The position numbers and the translations under genes are program-made. DNA of 64,000 bases from Thunnus maccoyii (lineage: Eukaryota > Chordata > Actinopteri > Scombriformes > Scombridae): contig NC_056546.1 of the NCBI RefSeq assembly GCF_910596095.1, forward strand, positions 12,549,925 through 12,613,924, read 5' to 3'. The notes under the pieces were generated by a model. The model made no database searches, was not told where the DNA came from, and worked only from the letters and a program-made list of their open reading frames with translations. Below, piece after piece: positions 25,201 through 37,902 of the stretch (its first letter is position 1; every line of letters begins with the position of its first letter).

Positions 25201-28200
25201 TTGATTGAATTTTGTCTTAATTTAACTGAAACATAGTGTGTTTTTATTTATTGTTAATTCACGTGAGTTAAACATCCATGATGCACGTTGTTCAAAATGG
25301 ACAGTAAGCTTATATATAGTTTATTGTTCAACTGTAAAAATATCATCACAAAGACGTGTCTGCCCCAAAATATTTGTTTATATTATGTGTTTATGTCAGA
25401 AGAAGAGTATCGGTTGACTGTTAATGGATTTTTATTATTTTCAAGTATCAATATCAGCATCAGCCTCAAAAATCCAGTATCAGTTGGGCTCTTAACATGC
25501 TTTTATGTTTACCCTGGAAATAATAAAGGGAGCAAACAATACAGCGATAATGTTTAAAAGTACGTCAGATAGACTGTTTCTCATCTCACACCTCTTCTCT
25601 CTTGTCTCAGGTGGGGATGGACAAGGCCCTCAATCAGCTCTCTGTGCCCTTGGGACAGTTACGAGAGGAGGTTATGGTATGTTTTCTGATGAAGTGTACT
25701 GTTTTTTTTACTACTGTATTAATTCCTGCTACTGAGTGTTCATGCATATTGCTGGCTGTTATCTGTTTGCAGAGCCTGCGGTCCTGCGTCAGTGAGGTGA
25801 TTCAGTCTATAGACAACCAGCTGTCCAAACAGGAAGATCTGCAGAAAAAAAAGGTTTGGCTCCTCGTCTAGCTGTCTGACTGAACTTAATGTTGTTTCAG
25901 CAAATTATATTTGGTTCCGTACAGAAGATAAACCTGTTTTTGAATGAAACACTGGTTTTCTAACTTTTAATGCGGAGGATAATATGCAACGATATTGTCG
26001 CAGTAGTAGATATAGATATGTAATTGTAGTTTCCTGCTCTGTGGGATGATCTCAATAAATTATCATCATCCTTACATCATCCCATCTGTCAGGTATGTGT
26101 ATTGAGGCTGATCCAAGTGGTGCGCTCAGTGGAGAAGATTGAGAAAATCCTCCACTCACAGAACTCCAAGGAATCCAGCTCTCTGGAAATCAGCAGGTGG
26201 GAAACAGGCCAATAAACATGCTGGCATCATTTTGGTAGATAACAGTTGCAGTTGAATGTGGGCAGATGGACGAATTATGATATTTTACTCAACCAGCCAT
26301 TACATGCACAGTGCCCGTCAACAGACTGCAGAAAATTAAAGTAGATGGAACATGTCTTAGATGTAATTTTGCATTTCTATTTTTTTCAAGCCGCAGTGTC
26401 CAAAGGTATATTTCTGTCTTGTCATCTTGTGCACTTCATACCATTCTCTGGCAAATGTCCAAATTGTTGATATGAAGAGCTATACAGGAATAAAAGTGCT
26501 AGAGAACAGTTTGTTAGTCTAACTTCTGTCTGTCTGTGTTCAGCCCCTTGTTAGCAGGTCAGATCCTGGAGAGGATAGCTACAGAATTCAACCAGCTGCA
26601 GTTCCACGCTGTACAGAGTAAAGGCATGCCCCTACTGGACAAAGTCAGACCTGTAAGTATTATGGGTGAATCAGTCAGACAGCAGATAAATCAATAGCCT
26701 CTCATTTAGTCAATCAGTGTGTCTGCCTGCATTTCTTTCAATCCGTAAGTCCTGTAATTATTTGACAAAGATGATCAGCTTCTGTACAGTCCTTCCGGTA
26801 AGTGGTAAAGGCACTAAGTATGCAGGATATATAGAAGCGTTTTCCTGTTTCCATGCAGCACCGCATCCTGCACAGTCAAATGATCTCTAAAGTAATTGAT
26901 CCCAGCTTTCATTTTGATTCATGGTTCGCTCACTCTAGTTTCCTGGAATGTACTCTCAGTATATTTTCCATACTCGTTTAACTGCGTATGTGACGAGCTT
27001 TTGTACTCTGCCAGCGTATCGCAGGTATAACCTCCATGCTGCAGCAGTCTCTGGAGGGTCTGCTGATCGAGGGGCTGCAGACGTCCAACGTGGACATGGT
27101 ACGTCACTGCCTGAGGACATACGCCACCATTGACAAGACCCGAGACGCTGAGGCCCTGGTAGGACAGGTGCTGGTCAAACCATACATGGACCAGGTAAAC
27201 ATGAGGCTGACAACAAGAGAACTTACTACCTGAATACGGAGCTTCCTCAACTAAATGTTGGAACATTATATCTTGCTTTGATATGAATGCTGTATCATGA
27301 AAATCTCCGCTCCTCCTTTCAGGTGATAGTGGAGGAAGTGGTGAAGTCCAATCCAAACGGTCTCCAGTTGATGTATACTCGACTGTTGGAGTTTGTTCCT
27401 CATCACTGTAGACTCCTCAGAGAGGTGACTGGAGGAGCGATATCCAGGTATTAATATCATTCTGGAGGCAAATTGATTCAAAACACTCATAGATCAATTA
27501 GTTCTTTGTTGTGTATTGAAATCCTTTTGTCTCAACTAGAAAAGCAAATTGTCTGCTTTCATCTCTTGAGCTATTGAGTATTGACCGAGCTGTGTGATCT
27601 GCTTTCACACACTTTGATATGTATTTATTTTGTTTTCTGAATATATATTAATATAATTATCATGCACCATTACAAACAGATTTGTACATTTTGCTTTCCT
27701 TTCATAAAGAGTGTCAACTTTTAGACAATTTCTGTCTACTGGTTCCACAACTTCTCCTCTACAATCATGCACATAAGCTATACTGGCTTAAGTAGAGCCA
27801 ACAGTACAGTAGACAATATGTTATAACATATTTAAAATGTGCTGCTGTTCCTTCTCTCCTCAGTGACAAAGCTGACATAGTGCCAGGCTATGATTTCCTG
27901 GTGAACTCTGTGTGGCCGGAGATGATCAAAGGAATAGAGGAGAGGTTGTCTTACCTCTTCAACCCCGGAAACCCCGACATGTTCTACGAGGTACATCCAC
28001 AGTAACACAACGGGCGCTGATGCGTTCACTTTGGTTTTGCGTATCATACGCTGTCACATGATTCAATGTTAGATTTTGTAGTCTCACCTGGGCGCCTTCT
28101 TTTCCAGCGTTACAGCGTGAGTATGGAGTTTGTGCGGAGGTTCGAACGCCAGTGCAGCTCGCAGGCCAGTGTAAAGAGGCTGAGAGTGCATCCTTCATAC

Positions 28201-31200
28201 ACCAGCTTCCACAACAAATGGAACCTGCCTGTCTACTTTCAACTACGGTACATATTTCCTCAATACAACCTACAAACTCTGTCTTACATCATGTACACAC
28301 ACACACCATCGCTTTCCATATATTGTAAACTGCAGGCATTACCAATGATCATGTTCTATAGTCTTTGAAAAAGTTGGATAATGTCTTTAATCTTGGAAAC
28401 CCAACATAGTTTTTAACAAATACAAAATACTAATTAAATACTAAATAACTAATAATAAAATACTAACTAATACTTTTCTTATTTTAATAATCATCTTTGC
28501 ATCCATTCAGTCAATACATGTTTTTCTCTTTTGAATTTGGATCCCTCAGCTTAAATTGATATGTTCAGACAGTGATGAAGGTGGGATTTCTGCACAGCAT
28601 GTATTTTGAAGAACTGCTTGATCTGACTTTAAGGGCTCAAGAGACAAGTTTTAATTAAAAATGCATCCAGCCTGTCAGCATTTTTTAGGAGAAAAAAGAC
28701 AAGTTGGCAGACGTTCAAAAGTTGAACAAAGCCCATTCTTATATGAATCTTGAAAACTGCTTATTGGTGTGAGCTTAATGCTGAACAATGAAAAGAAGCA
28801 AAATGTAAATTGAGAATATGTGTCAGCGTATTACTAAACATAGCCCATAAACATGACACTGGACCTTGACAGAATAGCCATTGATCTGTGTGAAACCATG
28901 GAGAAGTTGGACACTGTGTCGTCTACTGTTTGTCAACCTGCTGCCCCCACGAACGCACGCATGCACGCACACTGTAAAGTACACAGTGGACAGATTCACC
29001 ATTGCACGTCAAGACAAAGATTAGAGCCCGTGTCCTCATTTCACAATACAAACCTGCACAGTTCAGCCTTTCTGGAAAGTCCATAATTTCCAGTACACAG
29101 TGTTGTTTCATGTCATGAGCATGTGTATATCAGAGCTGAAGCAAGAAATAAGCTGATAACACATTGATTGTTTTGTCCTTCTCTCCTCTGAATGTCTCTC
29201 TTTGTTTTTCAGGTACAAGGAAGTAGCCGGAAGTCTGGAGAACGCCATAAGTGATGGATTAGAGGCAGCACCAGGTACTCATTTATTCTCTCTCATGAAC
29301 ACCAGTGTGCACCTATACTTCTCCCACAGTAACACTTTGTCTGTGTGTGTTTATGACCAGCTGGCAGTGCGTATCACCTGCAGGTGTCTGTGGTGTTATG
29401 GTCCTGCCTAGTTAAGTGTTGGTCAGACAAAGTCTACCTTTCACCTCTGGCTCATCGCTTCTGGAAGCTCACGCTGCAGCTCTACTCACGATACGCCAAG
29501 TTTCTTGACGAGGTAAACGTCAATAAAACAGATAGAGGATTGTAATGATTTAAAAATCATTATTAAGAAAAAGAAGTCCAAACAAGCAGCATCAAATTTA
29601 ATAAACATGTTGCTGCTACTTGATCTTGTTCCTCATGTTGATCGGTATCATGCACAGGTGTTAACTAAAACTCCAGCCCCTGAGGTGACTAAAGAGCCCA
29701 CCAGGCCTCTACCGAGCTCAGCCTCGTCCACCTCCAGTCGAACTTCAATGGACGAGGCCGGCAGCGAGAGCGGGAGTCCCACCTCTCTGTCCACCAAACA
29801 GCTGGTCTACATCGCAGCGGACATCCAAAAACTACAGGAGCAGGTGCAGCTACAGAACGTTTAAATTAACATATCAGAGCACAGCTGTTTCACAAGTTTA
29901 GACAAGTTGTTATTGACCTTTGCCTGAATATTACATAGATGACAAATTGTCACTTTTTGAGTATTTTGCAATGATTCCGTGATGTTTTCTTGTCTATCTA
30001 TTAGATACCAGAGTTGTCAGAGATGGTCAGACAGCGGTTAGAAGCCATTGGATTCAAGAACTTTGCTGTTGTGGAAGGTAAACGAACCATGCAGTGCGTG
30101 TGGAAATCATTTTAGCTTTTCACTTCACGTGCAGTGTTTGCTTGATCTCACTCTGCACTGTTTGGTCATAAACTGTGGAAGAAACGTGCAGAAAGACTAG
30201 AGTGGTGATGCAATCTTAAATGCCAGTGTTCACTGACTTTTAAAAAAATGTCAACATTCAAAAACTCCAGCAGGCTAACATGACATCTTCGTCAACAAAA
30301 TCGTGGTCAGAAAATGACGCCATTCTTTCCTCTTTGTGTGTCACTCTCCATCCCTGTCTGTAACACAGTGATAAATCAGACTGTGTGTGTATGATACTTG
30401 TGCATTTACTATTGTTCTCTTCTATGTCAGGTGCTCTGGCGGACTCCAAGGCTTGCCTCTCAAGTAGCATTCCCACTCTCAACAGTAGGATGACCCAGCA
30501 TCTGACTGAACGCTGCTGTCGCTTCCTGAAGAGTGCCTCTGAGGTTCCACGACTCTACCGCAGGACAAATAAGGTCAGTGAAGCTTAGCAACGTGCACAC
30601 ATACATGTTTCTCCTATATTACATCAGATAACATTTCTTGAAGCAAACATTGACAGCACATGACACTTGTCTGCTTTTGACAAAACCTTGAGGGTTGATT
30701 CACTTGGAACTGTGTTGTGACTATTTTTTTATTAGACATGCTATAATTAAAAGTCAGAATTTTAGCTTTGAAATGCATTGACCGGTCATATTTTAATGAA
30801 ACTTGGTGAGATGAACCAATAATAATAAAGTACTCCACTGGCATTCGAACAAATGCAAGTGGAGTACTTTATTATTATTGGCTCTAACATTGAGCCTATT
30901 AATAAACTAAGTGATGTTTCAGGGTGACGATGGACATACTATTAAGATATTGATATATGAAGCACATCAGTTCCAAGAAAATTTTAAGTGAACTTGAAGG
31001 TTCATTATTGACCTTGTAAATGGCAGTTTGACAAAAAAATTCAAGGTCCACTTACTGGACTCAAGTTGAACTCGTGCCAACAACTTTTTGTCAAATGTAT
31101 TCATAAATCTTACTCTTTCTTTCATTCATTCATCCACTCACGGTTAGCCTGTCTGCCCCCTAATGTCCAGCATCACTGCTTTGCAGCTGAACTGTGTATA

Positions 31201-31384
31201 GCTGCATCTATGATATTGTGTTTTCTTATTAATCAACATGTTCTGTAGCATTGTTAGCAAAGTCCTTGCTATTGGGAGTCACTATTGCAGAGTGAATATA
31301 AAGGAAAAACTGATCCTGATAAAGTTTTATTGCCCCTGAATGTGATTCTGAGTATCTGCTGATATATGAGACTGATTCTGTATT

Positions 31385-31421
<37 letters not shown>

Positions 31422-32716
31422 CTACACAGTTGAGCTGTACAATGCACATTATATCTGGTAAAGCAATTTCATTATGACTTTTCATTGTGACTTATCACAA
31501 CAACTGCATAGCTCTACACTGAGAAAATGAAGCCTACAACATGCTCTTTCTTTTTAATAGTTAAATAGAAAGGGTAGTAAGGCTGGAGCTGTTGTGACAT
31601 GAAGGTTCGGATGATTTCAGCCACTCCTCATCTCCAACATGAACAAAATCACATATCAAATGTATATCTTCGCCACCAATCAGTAGCATATAGATTGTTC
31701 TGAATACAACAGTCTACTTCCTTCCTGGACAGGATCTGCCGGTGCGCGCATCAGCGTACATGGACAACGCCTTACGTCCGTTACATCAGGTGTTGACTGA
31801 CTCAACGGGGCTGGTCACGCCTGCTACAGCACAAGAGTGGCTGCGAGTTGCACTTTCTGACTGCACACAGAGGTGAGCTCACACACACAAATACACCCAA
31901 ATATAGTACTAGTGTGAGAAGAATTAAAGAAGTATTTACCAAGGCCTGCGGTGTGACGTTCATCCATTAAATGTAAATGAAAGAACGTCAGCTTCATTTT
32001 AAAATGTCCTTTCATATTGACTAAAAGAAACTGACGGAATTTTAGTAGATGTACCCAGGTGAAATTACAATACAATATTTTTTGTTCTCATTCCAGTCAG
32101 TATAGTGGTAGTAGCCTATTTTTTTTTTTATTTGATCAAGATTTATTTCCAACCGCACCCGAGTTTGAATCACTGCCATTTTCCATCTTTCTTAATGTGT
32201 CCGTGCTTTGTGTTCAGGTACTATGAGACCATCTCTGAGGTGCTGAGCTCAGTGAGGAAGATGGAGGAGAGTCTAAAGCGTCTGAAGCAAGCCAGGAAGG
32301 GCACGACCACGACTACCACAGCAGGAGCAAACGGCGGACCCACAGACGACAGCAAGATCCGCCTTCAGCTGGCGCTCGATGTGGAATACCTCGGGGAACA
32401 GGTGGGTGGTGCTTGACAGGTGCACAAACACATGCAGACATGTGCGGTGACAGATATGCACATGTAACAATCATATGAAGATTTCTCTGGTAAAAACATA
32501 TATATAGACAAATTATCTGAATACACAAACCTACAAAATTGCGTTACGCACACAGTGTCACCTGAGATACCTTTAATTATTCTCTCTTAACCTGCTCTGT
32601 ACTGTTGTGTGTCTCAGATCCAGAAGATGGGTCTTCAGCCAACTGACATCTCGATGTTCTCCACTCTGATGGACTTGGTGAAAGAGGCCCGAGAGCTTGC
32701 TGATCAGAACCAGTAG
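22252..32716 (+). CDS. cog2: Conserved oligomeric Golgi complex subunit 2
   Basis: Eighteen coding exons give 729 residues (human COG2 has 738): 22252-22308, 24793-24954, 25611-25676, 25773-25853, 26093-26196, 26544-26652, 27015-27194, 27323-27447, 27864-27990, 28108-28247, 29213-29274, 29361-29512, 29658-29843, 30005-30077, 30431-30573, 31733-31872, 32218-32401 and 32618-32716. All introns are GT-AG and in phase. The start MNLPKGPDSLCFDKD is preceded in frame by TAA, so the extra N-terminal residues of human COG2 are absent. Landmarks include LYYKLLKTAMVELINKDYAD, GQILERIATEFNQLQFHAVQ, RTYATIDKTRDAEALVGQVL, WNLPVYFQLR, and IRLQLALDVEYLGEQIQKMG at the C-terminus. The least conserved part is the Ser-rich linker in exon 13. 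COG2 belongs to lobe A of the COG tether at the cytosolic face of the Golgi, acting in retrograde vesicle traffic and so in glycosylation. Confidence 0.98.
22597..22744. repeat. CT/TCTG-rich low-complexity tail of a LINE
   Basis: Repeated TCTCTCTG and CATCTTTCTGCCTGTTT-like units directly abut the 3' end of the minus-strand LINE. On that strand the block is a GAGA/CAGA-type tail. Confidence 0.8.
22745..24700 (-). mobile_element. 5'-truncated, inactivated LINE in cog2 intron 1
   Basis: Read on the minus strand, translation gives NYREICVTSCMGEMLCNIIN (about 24.4 kb), MPNHRTSDHIFTL and CFVDFKKAFD (24324-24200), and the catalytic box MFADDLILLS (about 23.95 kb). The C-terminal reverse-transcriptase region follows, with DPIMLYGSEVWG and LIIKLQKRAIKFYKHL (23.5-23.7 kb). 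Frames shift several times, so it is dead. The 3' end is AATAAAGCTTATTTGAATTTG at about 22763-22743 followed by the GA-rich tail. The 5' boundary is approximate. It lies antisense to cog2, ending about 90 bases before exon 2. The clade is not assigned. Confidence 0.85.
24024..24042. repeat. (AT)n microsatellite inside the LINE
   Basis: A short TATA run interrupts the minus-strand LINE just after its FADD box region. Confidence 0.85.
24955..25610. other. cog2 intron 2
   Basis: A 656-bp AT-rich intron in which no repeat or gene is seen. The 3' end has a normal pyrimidine tract before the acceptor at 25610. Confidence 0.7.
28248..29212. other. cog2 intron 10
   Basis: A 965-bp intron with AT-rich sequence and TACTAA-type words near 28425-28475. 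No gene or clear mobile element is seen. The shorter cog2 introns (85-420 bp) likewise show nothing notable. Confidence 0.7.
30816..30881. repeat. 66-nt hairpin, 24-bp perfect outer stem
   Basis: Bases 30816-30839 are the exact reverse complement of 30858-30881. Inside, one mismatch (G30840/A30857) is followed by five more pairs (GCATT/AATGC), leaving a 6-base loop. The outer stem contains AATAATAATAAAGTACTCCA. Size and shape recall a microRNA precursor or a tiny palindromic element. Confidence 0.9.
31387..31420. repeat. (AT)n microsatellite
   Basis: An uninterrupted AT run of about 17 units lies in cog2 intron 15. Confidence 0.93.
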
Positions 32717-33542
32717 ACTCTGGTTGACTCCATAGTAACTGAAACCCATTAATATGCTGCGCTCATCCTTGCATTTCCACAGGATGTGTGAAGGAGAAAA
32801 AATGGTCCCAGTCCAGGCGAGGGCTGTGCGATATGACCAAAATCTCATATCCATAAGTCATTTTTTATCCTGATAGCGATACATATCCCAATATAGCACA
32901 TTTTCTGTAAATTCAATGAATAAATAGTTTCTGATGTGCAATGCATTGGTCTGGTTGTGACACAACGGAATAAACGATAGAGCATAATATGCAATGATAG
33001 ATGTTTTTTCTATCATCACATGATATATATATATCGTCATATTGCACAGTCCTAGTCCAGGCCGAAGTCATTGCTTGGGTTACAATGATCTGACCACAAC
33101 AAAAGTAGGATAAGTACTACTGGACACTACTGAAATCTGTCTGATCAAGTGTTAAAGTGTTGTTGGAAACACAGCAGAGACAGTACTGTCTGTCTGTCTG
33201 CGAGACTGAATTATCATTGGATCTACTGTAGGAAATGTGACTAAAATGGATTGTTGCGTGGTATCATGTTCATGAAATGTTTTCCACATAATAATCAATG
33301 CTGAATGCTGGTGATATGCACTGCTCTATGCAAACTAATATACTGATCTTATGTTGGGCCAGAATGCTGCATAACAATAGTTTCTAAGTTGTAAAGTCAG
33401 TCAGACAACATTTGTTTGTTTTCTGCTACCTGGTGAAGGATAAAGCAAAGATAAGGAAGTCTGTTTGTGGGTCTCATGTACATTTTTGTTAAAATCAGAT
33501 TTATATAATATAATATGTTTGACATAATTACCTTGGGATTAA

Positions 33543-33548
33543 AATAAA
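33543..33548 (+). terminator. cog2: Probable cog2 polyadenylation signal
   Basis: A canonical AATAAA lies about 830 bases after the stop codon and is followed by a GT-rich stretch (TTTGATTTGTGTGTTG), as expected of a downstream element. Confidence 0.6.
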
Positions 33549-34561
33549 GAACTTTGGATACCATATTTGATTTGTGTGTTGTAAAGCAAAGGTCATTAGT
33601 AAGCTACAAGCAGCAGTACTTTAGACACATCTGTTTGCACCGCATACATCTTTTCCCCTGAAGACCACCACCATGAAAGCTAAAGGACTCAAACTTAGCT
33701 ATAAATTGATAAGCATAAAACAAGTAGAAGTCAATGCCAAATGTTGCTTTCAGATTTAGCCTGGGTTGTTTCTGTCATACTGATACCTTTTTATATTGAT
33801 TCATGCATTGTTTATGTTATATTTTCAAATATATTAAAACAGGAGAAGAGGTAAAAAAAATCTTAAAACCACAGTATTAAAAATATGCAGTAACACCTCA
33901 GCTAATGACAACTTAGGGTTGCTGGTTGTCATAGTAACACACCTGTTACAACTGTTGTGGCTTGTGAGTTTTTCTGGTGCTCAGCAGTAAGAAGAGACAC
34001 AATGACAAAAAGAAAATGTACGGAGGGGGGCTGAGGTCTAAAACACGTTTGGGAACCAATGATCTACAGCAGTGATCAAATTTTCACACACAAGCATCAT
34101 AAAACTCCCCCCGAAAAAATGATGGAGAAAGAAGAGCAGCCGTTCTCCAGGATTCTCAAATATTTAATGCTCTCTTCTTTCTTTTAATGCTCATAATATA
34201 TTGGACAAAGCACAAGATACAGAAACAGGACAAAAGGAAAACACTCAACTGACTGTGTATGTTTTAACAACTGAGAAATTGAAATATGATGTTTACCAAA
34301 ATGAATAATTGTCAGAAGGATAATTTTAGTGATTTCTTCATATATTCTCAGTTCTAATACTATCAGCTACAAATGTAATCAGAAAGTTAAATGACTTCTA
34401 GTGCAGCATTTTCCTGCAGTCCAGTTTTGTAGGCTGCTCACGTCTGAACTGTTTAGGTGGTGATGAATCTTAATACAAGACTCATTAGAGGCTTTGAAAT
34501 GGTTCCCAAACAATGAAATAAACACATTTGACATTTCAACCATATTGAGAAATCTTTTTTT

Positions 34562-34567
34562 TTTATT
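34562..34567 (-). terminator. agt: Possible agt polyadenylation signal
   Basis: AATAAA on the minus strand lies about 510 bases after the agt stop codon. Other weaker sites exist, so this is a guess. Confidence 0.4.
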
Positions 34568-35076
34568 TCAGCAGTCACAAATCGTAACAAAACAAAAATA
34601 AACTCTTAGTTACAATATACAACGTATTAGTCTTCATCATAGAGAATCATGGTTACTGTACCTACTCTACTGAAAAATACTGTACAGAACTCTGCTATAA
34701 TAAATTTTACAGAAAAAAATTAGGATTTTAACCAGCTGCTTGAAAACAACTCAGCTTAAAGTAACAAGTTTTCATAAATACTGAGAAAGGATTCCCCAGT
34801 GACTCCCAACAGTTTTTGAGTTTGTGGAGAGATCAGTGGTGAAAGACAATAATACTGTAGAATATCCTTCTTGAACGAGGCTGTGCTTCATTCCTCATAT
34901 ACTGTATGTGGCCTTTAATTCAGTTAAACAACAAGGTTAGGATCAAAACAAATGATTGATATCAGCCACTAAAGGAACGCAAGCTGCAGGGGATAAAGTA
35001 CTTAGTAAAGAAATAGGTCTAGTAGGTCAGATTTTTCATGTCAGAGGTTTTTGTTGGTTTTAAGTACGATATGACT

Positions 35077-37864
35077 TTAGAGTGTCGGATTGGTGATTTT
35101 TCCCAGCATGAGGATGGCGTTAGAATCTCCTTCTATGACAGTGAAGAGGAATGGCCGGTTGATGGACAGCTTCAGAGGGACGCCTTCTTCCTGGATCTTG
35201 TCCTGAAGCTCCGCACCTTCCTCTGACATCTCAAACGACACCTTGTTGATTGCCTGAGAGGAGACAGAGACGGCAGGTTAACTTCATGATGCACACAGTG
35301 AATGATTCTTACTATGATTTGACAACTTGACAACGCAGCCTGTTCACCTTATCTATAGTGACAGGTTTAGTGTTGCTGAGTTGGCTGAACTCAGCCTGGG
35401 AGCCCAACAGTTTGGCCTCTATTTCTGGATCCATGTTGGTCAACAGGTCACGCAGATCAGTCACAGAGGACATGGAGAACTTCGGCAGCGACAGCTCCAA
35501 CAGACTGGAGGGATGAGAAGGAAACTGCTTTTAAAATTTAAGATGAAAAGTATTTGAACTGAAATGGGATTGTACCTGATTCTTCAATATCCCTAGCCTC
35601 ATTTGCTCTACTTTGATATGATGACACATCATTGATTGACTAACCTATAAAATGGCAAATATTGTATATCCTGGATCTGTTTCTACAGTCAAAAACCAAA
35701 AGTGATAAAAGTTTTGTTTTGGAGAAATTATGAAAAATAATAAACGCCAAAAAGATCTTAGAAACATAGACAATTGTAATTAATATTGCTAATATCTTCT
35801 AAATTAGATGTATGTAGGTTTGATCAGTTATCACAAATAATCAAAAATGAAATTGTAATAATTAGAGAAGTCCCATGCAATAAGTTGTAATACATCCAGT
35901 ATTTAAAAGTGAGCTATTCACCAAGAAAAAGTGACATTTGAACAGAAATTACACAATTACTGTCCATTGAAATGTTGCAATGTTGCAAGTCACATTAAGT
36001 TGATAAATTTTTTTAAAAATGGTTACAAGACAAGATATGATTCTGATTTACAGTTTGTCAAATGATTTGTGGGTGATACTTGATTTGAATTTAGTGATAA
36101 AGTTTGGAAAAGCACAATTCTTACCCTTCCTGGAGGCTCCGGTGCCAGTCAGACATGACTTCAGTGCGCAGCTTAGACTCTATATCGTGGAGGTTGGCCC
36201 CTTCGTGAGGCAGGACCAGCAACATGTAGGACCGTTTGCTCAGAGACAGCTTCACAACTGTGCACCGCCGCACCTTCATGGTAACCAAACAAAAATATTT
36301 ATTACAGATGCGTGCGGTCATTAAGATAAGAGCAAACTCTGCCAATATTTCACTTTTTTTATAGGTGGAAATATGTGTAAAGTAGAAATACACAAAATAG
36401 CTCCAACAAATCAACATTAAGACAGATCTCCTGAACTAAGATTTACCTTATCATTCAGGTAGTGGTACTGACCCGTGTGGGTCATCAGTGGAGTCATTAC
36501 TGTGGTCGTTTCATCCACGTGAAACTCCTGCAAGGAGGTTTTCTCTGGCTGGAAGGCTGTCCTCCAGTTGCCTGAACACACACGACCAGACCATCAAGTA
36601 AGGTGGTGACATTTTTGTAGGATTTCAATTTGTTGTTTGAACAGATCAAGGCAAACTGCACAAAGTCAAATCCCTGTATGTTTGTCAGTACTTTTATACT
36701 GTATAGTAAAAGTAATCAAATCTGATTGTGATGATAATAAGTGGTCAGATTTTTTGGTGCCACACATACTGTACTTTTCAGCTGTATTTAAAGTAAGAGT
36801 GAGTAGTTGATTCAGTATTATCATCCTGGCAGTGTGGTTAAGATTGAAGCAAGTCTTATGATGCAAGTCTTTATAAATGTATGTGCTATAAAAAAAACCC
36901 AACTTTACAGAAGTCTAGAGAAAAGACGGAGAGACGGAAGAGACAGACCTTGGAAGTTGAAGAAAGTAAGGAACACAACGTTGGAGCTGGAGTTTAGATC
37001 TTTGAAGATGCTCTTCACTTTCCCGTCTGACGTCTTGTCCACAAAGCTGTTCATCAGCTGCTCAGCTTCCTGTGGTTTAGAGAAGTCCACGCCGCGGATG
37101 AACGATGCGTCTGAGAAGTCTTGTGTGCCTTGAATAAAGTCCTTGGATAGTTGAGCGTCCTGGCGAGTGAAGGCCCACACCTGGGTAGTGATTTCATCTT
37201 TGGGTCCATCGTCCACTAGAGAGTTAATGCTCTGCAGGGTCTTCAGAACCTTGTGTCCGTCCACTAAGGACACACAGTCCTCTCGGTCGGTGCCACTGCT
37301 CAGGCCAAGAAGAAGCTGGAAAAATAGAAGTGGGTTAGGAAAAGCTTGTGTCTTTGAATTAAAGTACGAGACCTGATAATCTGATAAATGGGTTAGGACT
37401 GAATTAATCATCTCTTCATTCAACAAGAACAAATCAAAAGTAAAGACCTGGAATGAGCTTGCCGTCTTCTTGGAGGCCCCCAAGTAGAAGGTGACGAGGG
37501 ATCCAAAGGTGTTGACTGGAGAGAGGAGGGTGTTGGTGCTTTGCTGTTTGCTGCTGAGATCCTGGTACATCCTCAGGCCCAGAGAGTTCAGCAGCTCTGC
37601 CAGAACCGCTGTTCTCTGCGTGATATTCTGCCTCTGGCCATCCTGGTTTGATGGATCCCTGCTGTCCGGTGTCAGGACTTCAATGTCAAGGGGTGCCACA
37701 GGAAGTGTCTGCAGAGGTTTGGCAGTCTGGGTCTGCAGGGTCTCACAGCTGACGTTTTCGCCGGCAAAGAGATAGAAGGGGTGAACGTAGACGCGGTTGG
37801 CTTGACTTCCTGATAGGTAGCAGCCAAGTAGGAGGACTAGAATAGGCGACCGCAGGCTCTGCAT
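35077..37864 (-). CDS. agt: Angiotensinogen (non-inhibitory serpin, angiotensin precursor)
   Basis: Coding exons 37864-37448, 37315-36949, 36571-36447, 36273-36125, 35504-35348 and 35253-35077 give 463 residues (human preprotein 476-485). Residues 1-22 form a signal peptide ending SGSQA. NRVYVHPFYL (23-32) is angiotensin I, with angiotensin II as its first eight residues; renin would cut after L32. Cys40 and Cys153 (GTDREDC) align with the human redox pair Cys18/Cys138 that tunes renin access. The serpin fold follows, from SPVNTFGSLVTFYLGASKKT through FHVDETTTVMTPLM to NRPFLFTVIEGDSNAI and LGKITNPTL. Glycosylation sequons include NVS at 37 and NIT at 80. The protein is made mainly in liver and secreted. 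The 132-bp first intron within the coding region is stop-free and a multiple of three (see findings). The gene converges with cog2, as in human 1q42. Confidence 0.97.
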
Positions 37865-37902
37865 TTTACCTTTTGTTGGTGGTCACCTTAAAATGATTCC
37901 TT
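37865..37902 (-). other. agt: agt 5' UTR part of exon 2
   Basis: On the minus strand an acceptor (pyrimidine tract ending CCCCCACAG) precedes base 37902, 38 bases before the ATG. This matches the known agt layout, in which exon 1 is non-coding. Confidence 0.65.

Larger units (their letters stand above)
30574..31732. other. cog2 intron 15, with hairpin and (AT)n
   Basis: This 1.16-kb intron contains the near-perfect hairpin at 30816-30881 and an (AT)n microsatellite at 31387-31420. The remainder is AT-rich with no reading frame of interest. Confidence 0.75.
32717..35076. other. cog2/agt convergent intergenic region with both 3' UTRs
   Basis: The two genes converge here. The cog2 3' UTR probably ends after AATAAA at 33543-33548; the agt 3' UTR (minus strand) probably ends after AATAAA at 34567-34562. 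Between them is AT-rich DNA. A stretch near 34020-34080 (GGGGGGCTGAGG, then TTGGGAACCAATGATCTACA) looks like a dispersed-repeat fragment. No other gene is seen. Confidence 0.65.

Noticed and set aside
36905-37864. A single 319-codon open frame for agt
   Set aside because: It reads through the 132-bp intron at 37316-37447 and ends in intron sequence after 36949. The serpin alignment requires splicing at both places.
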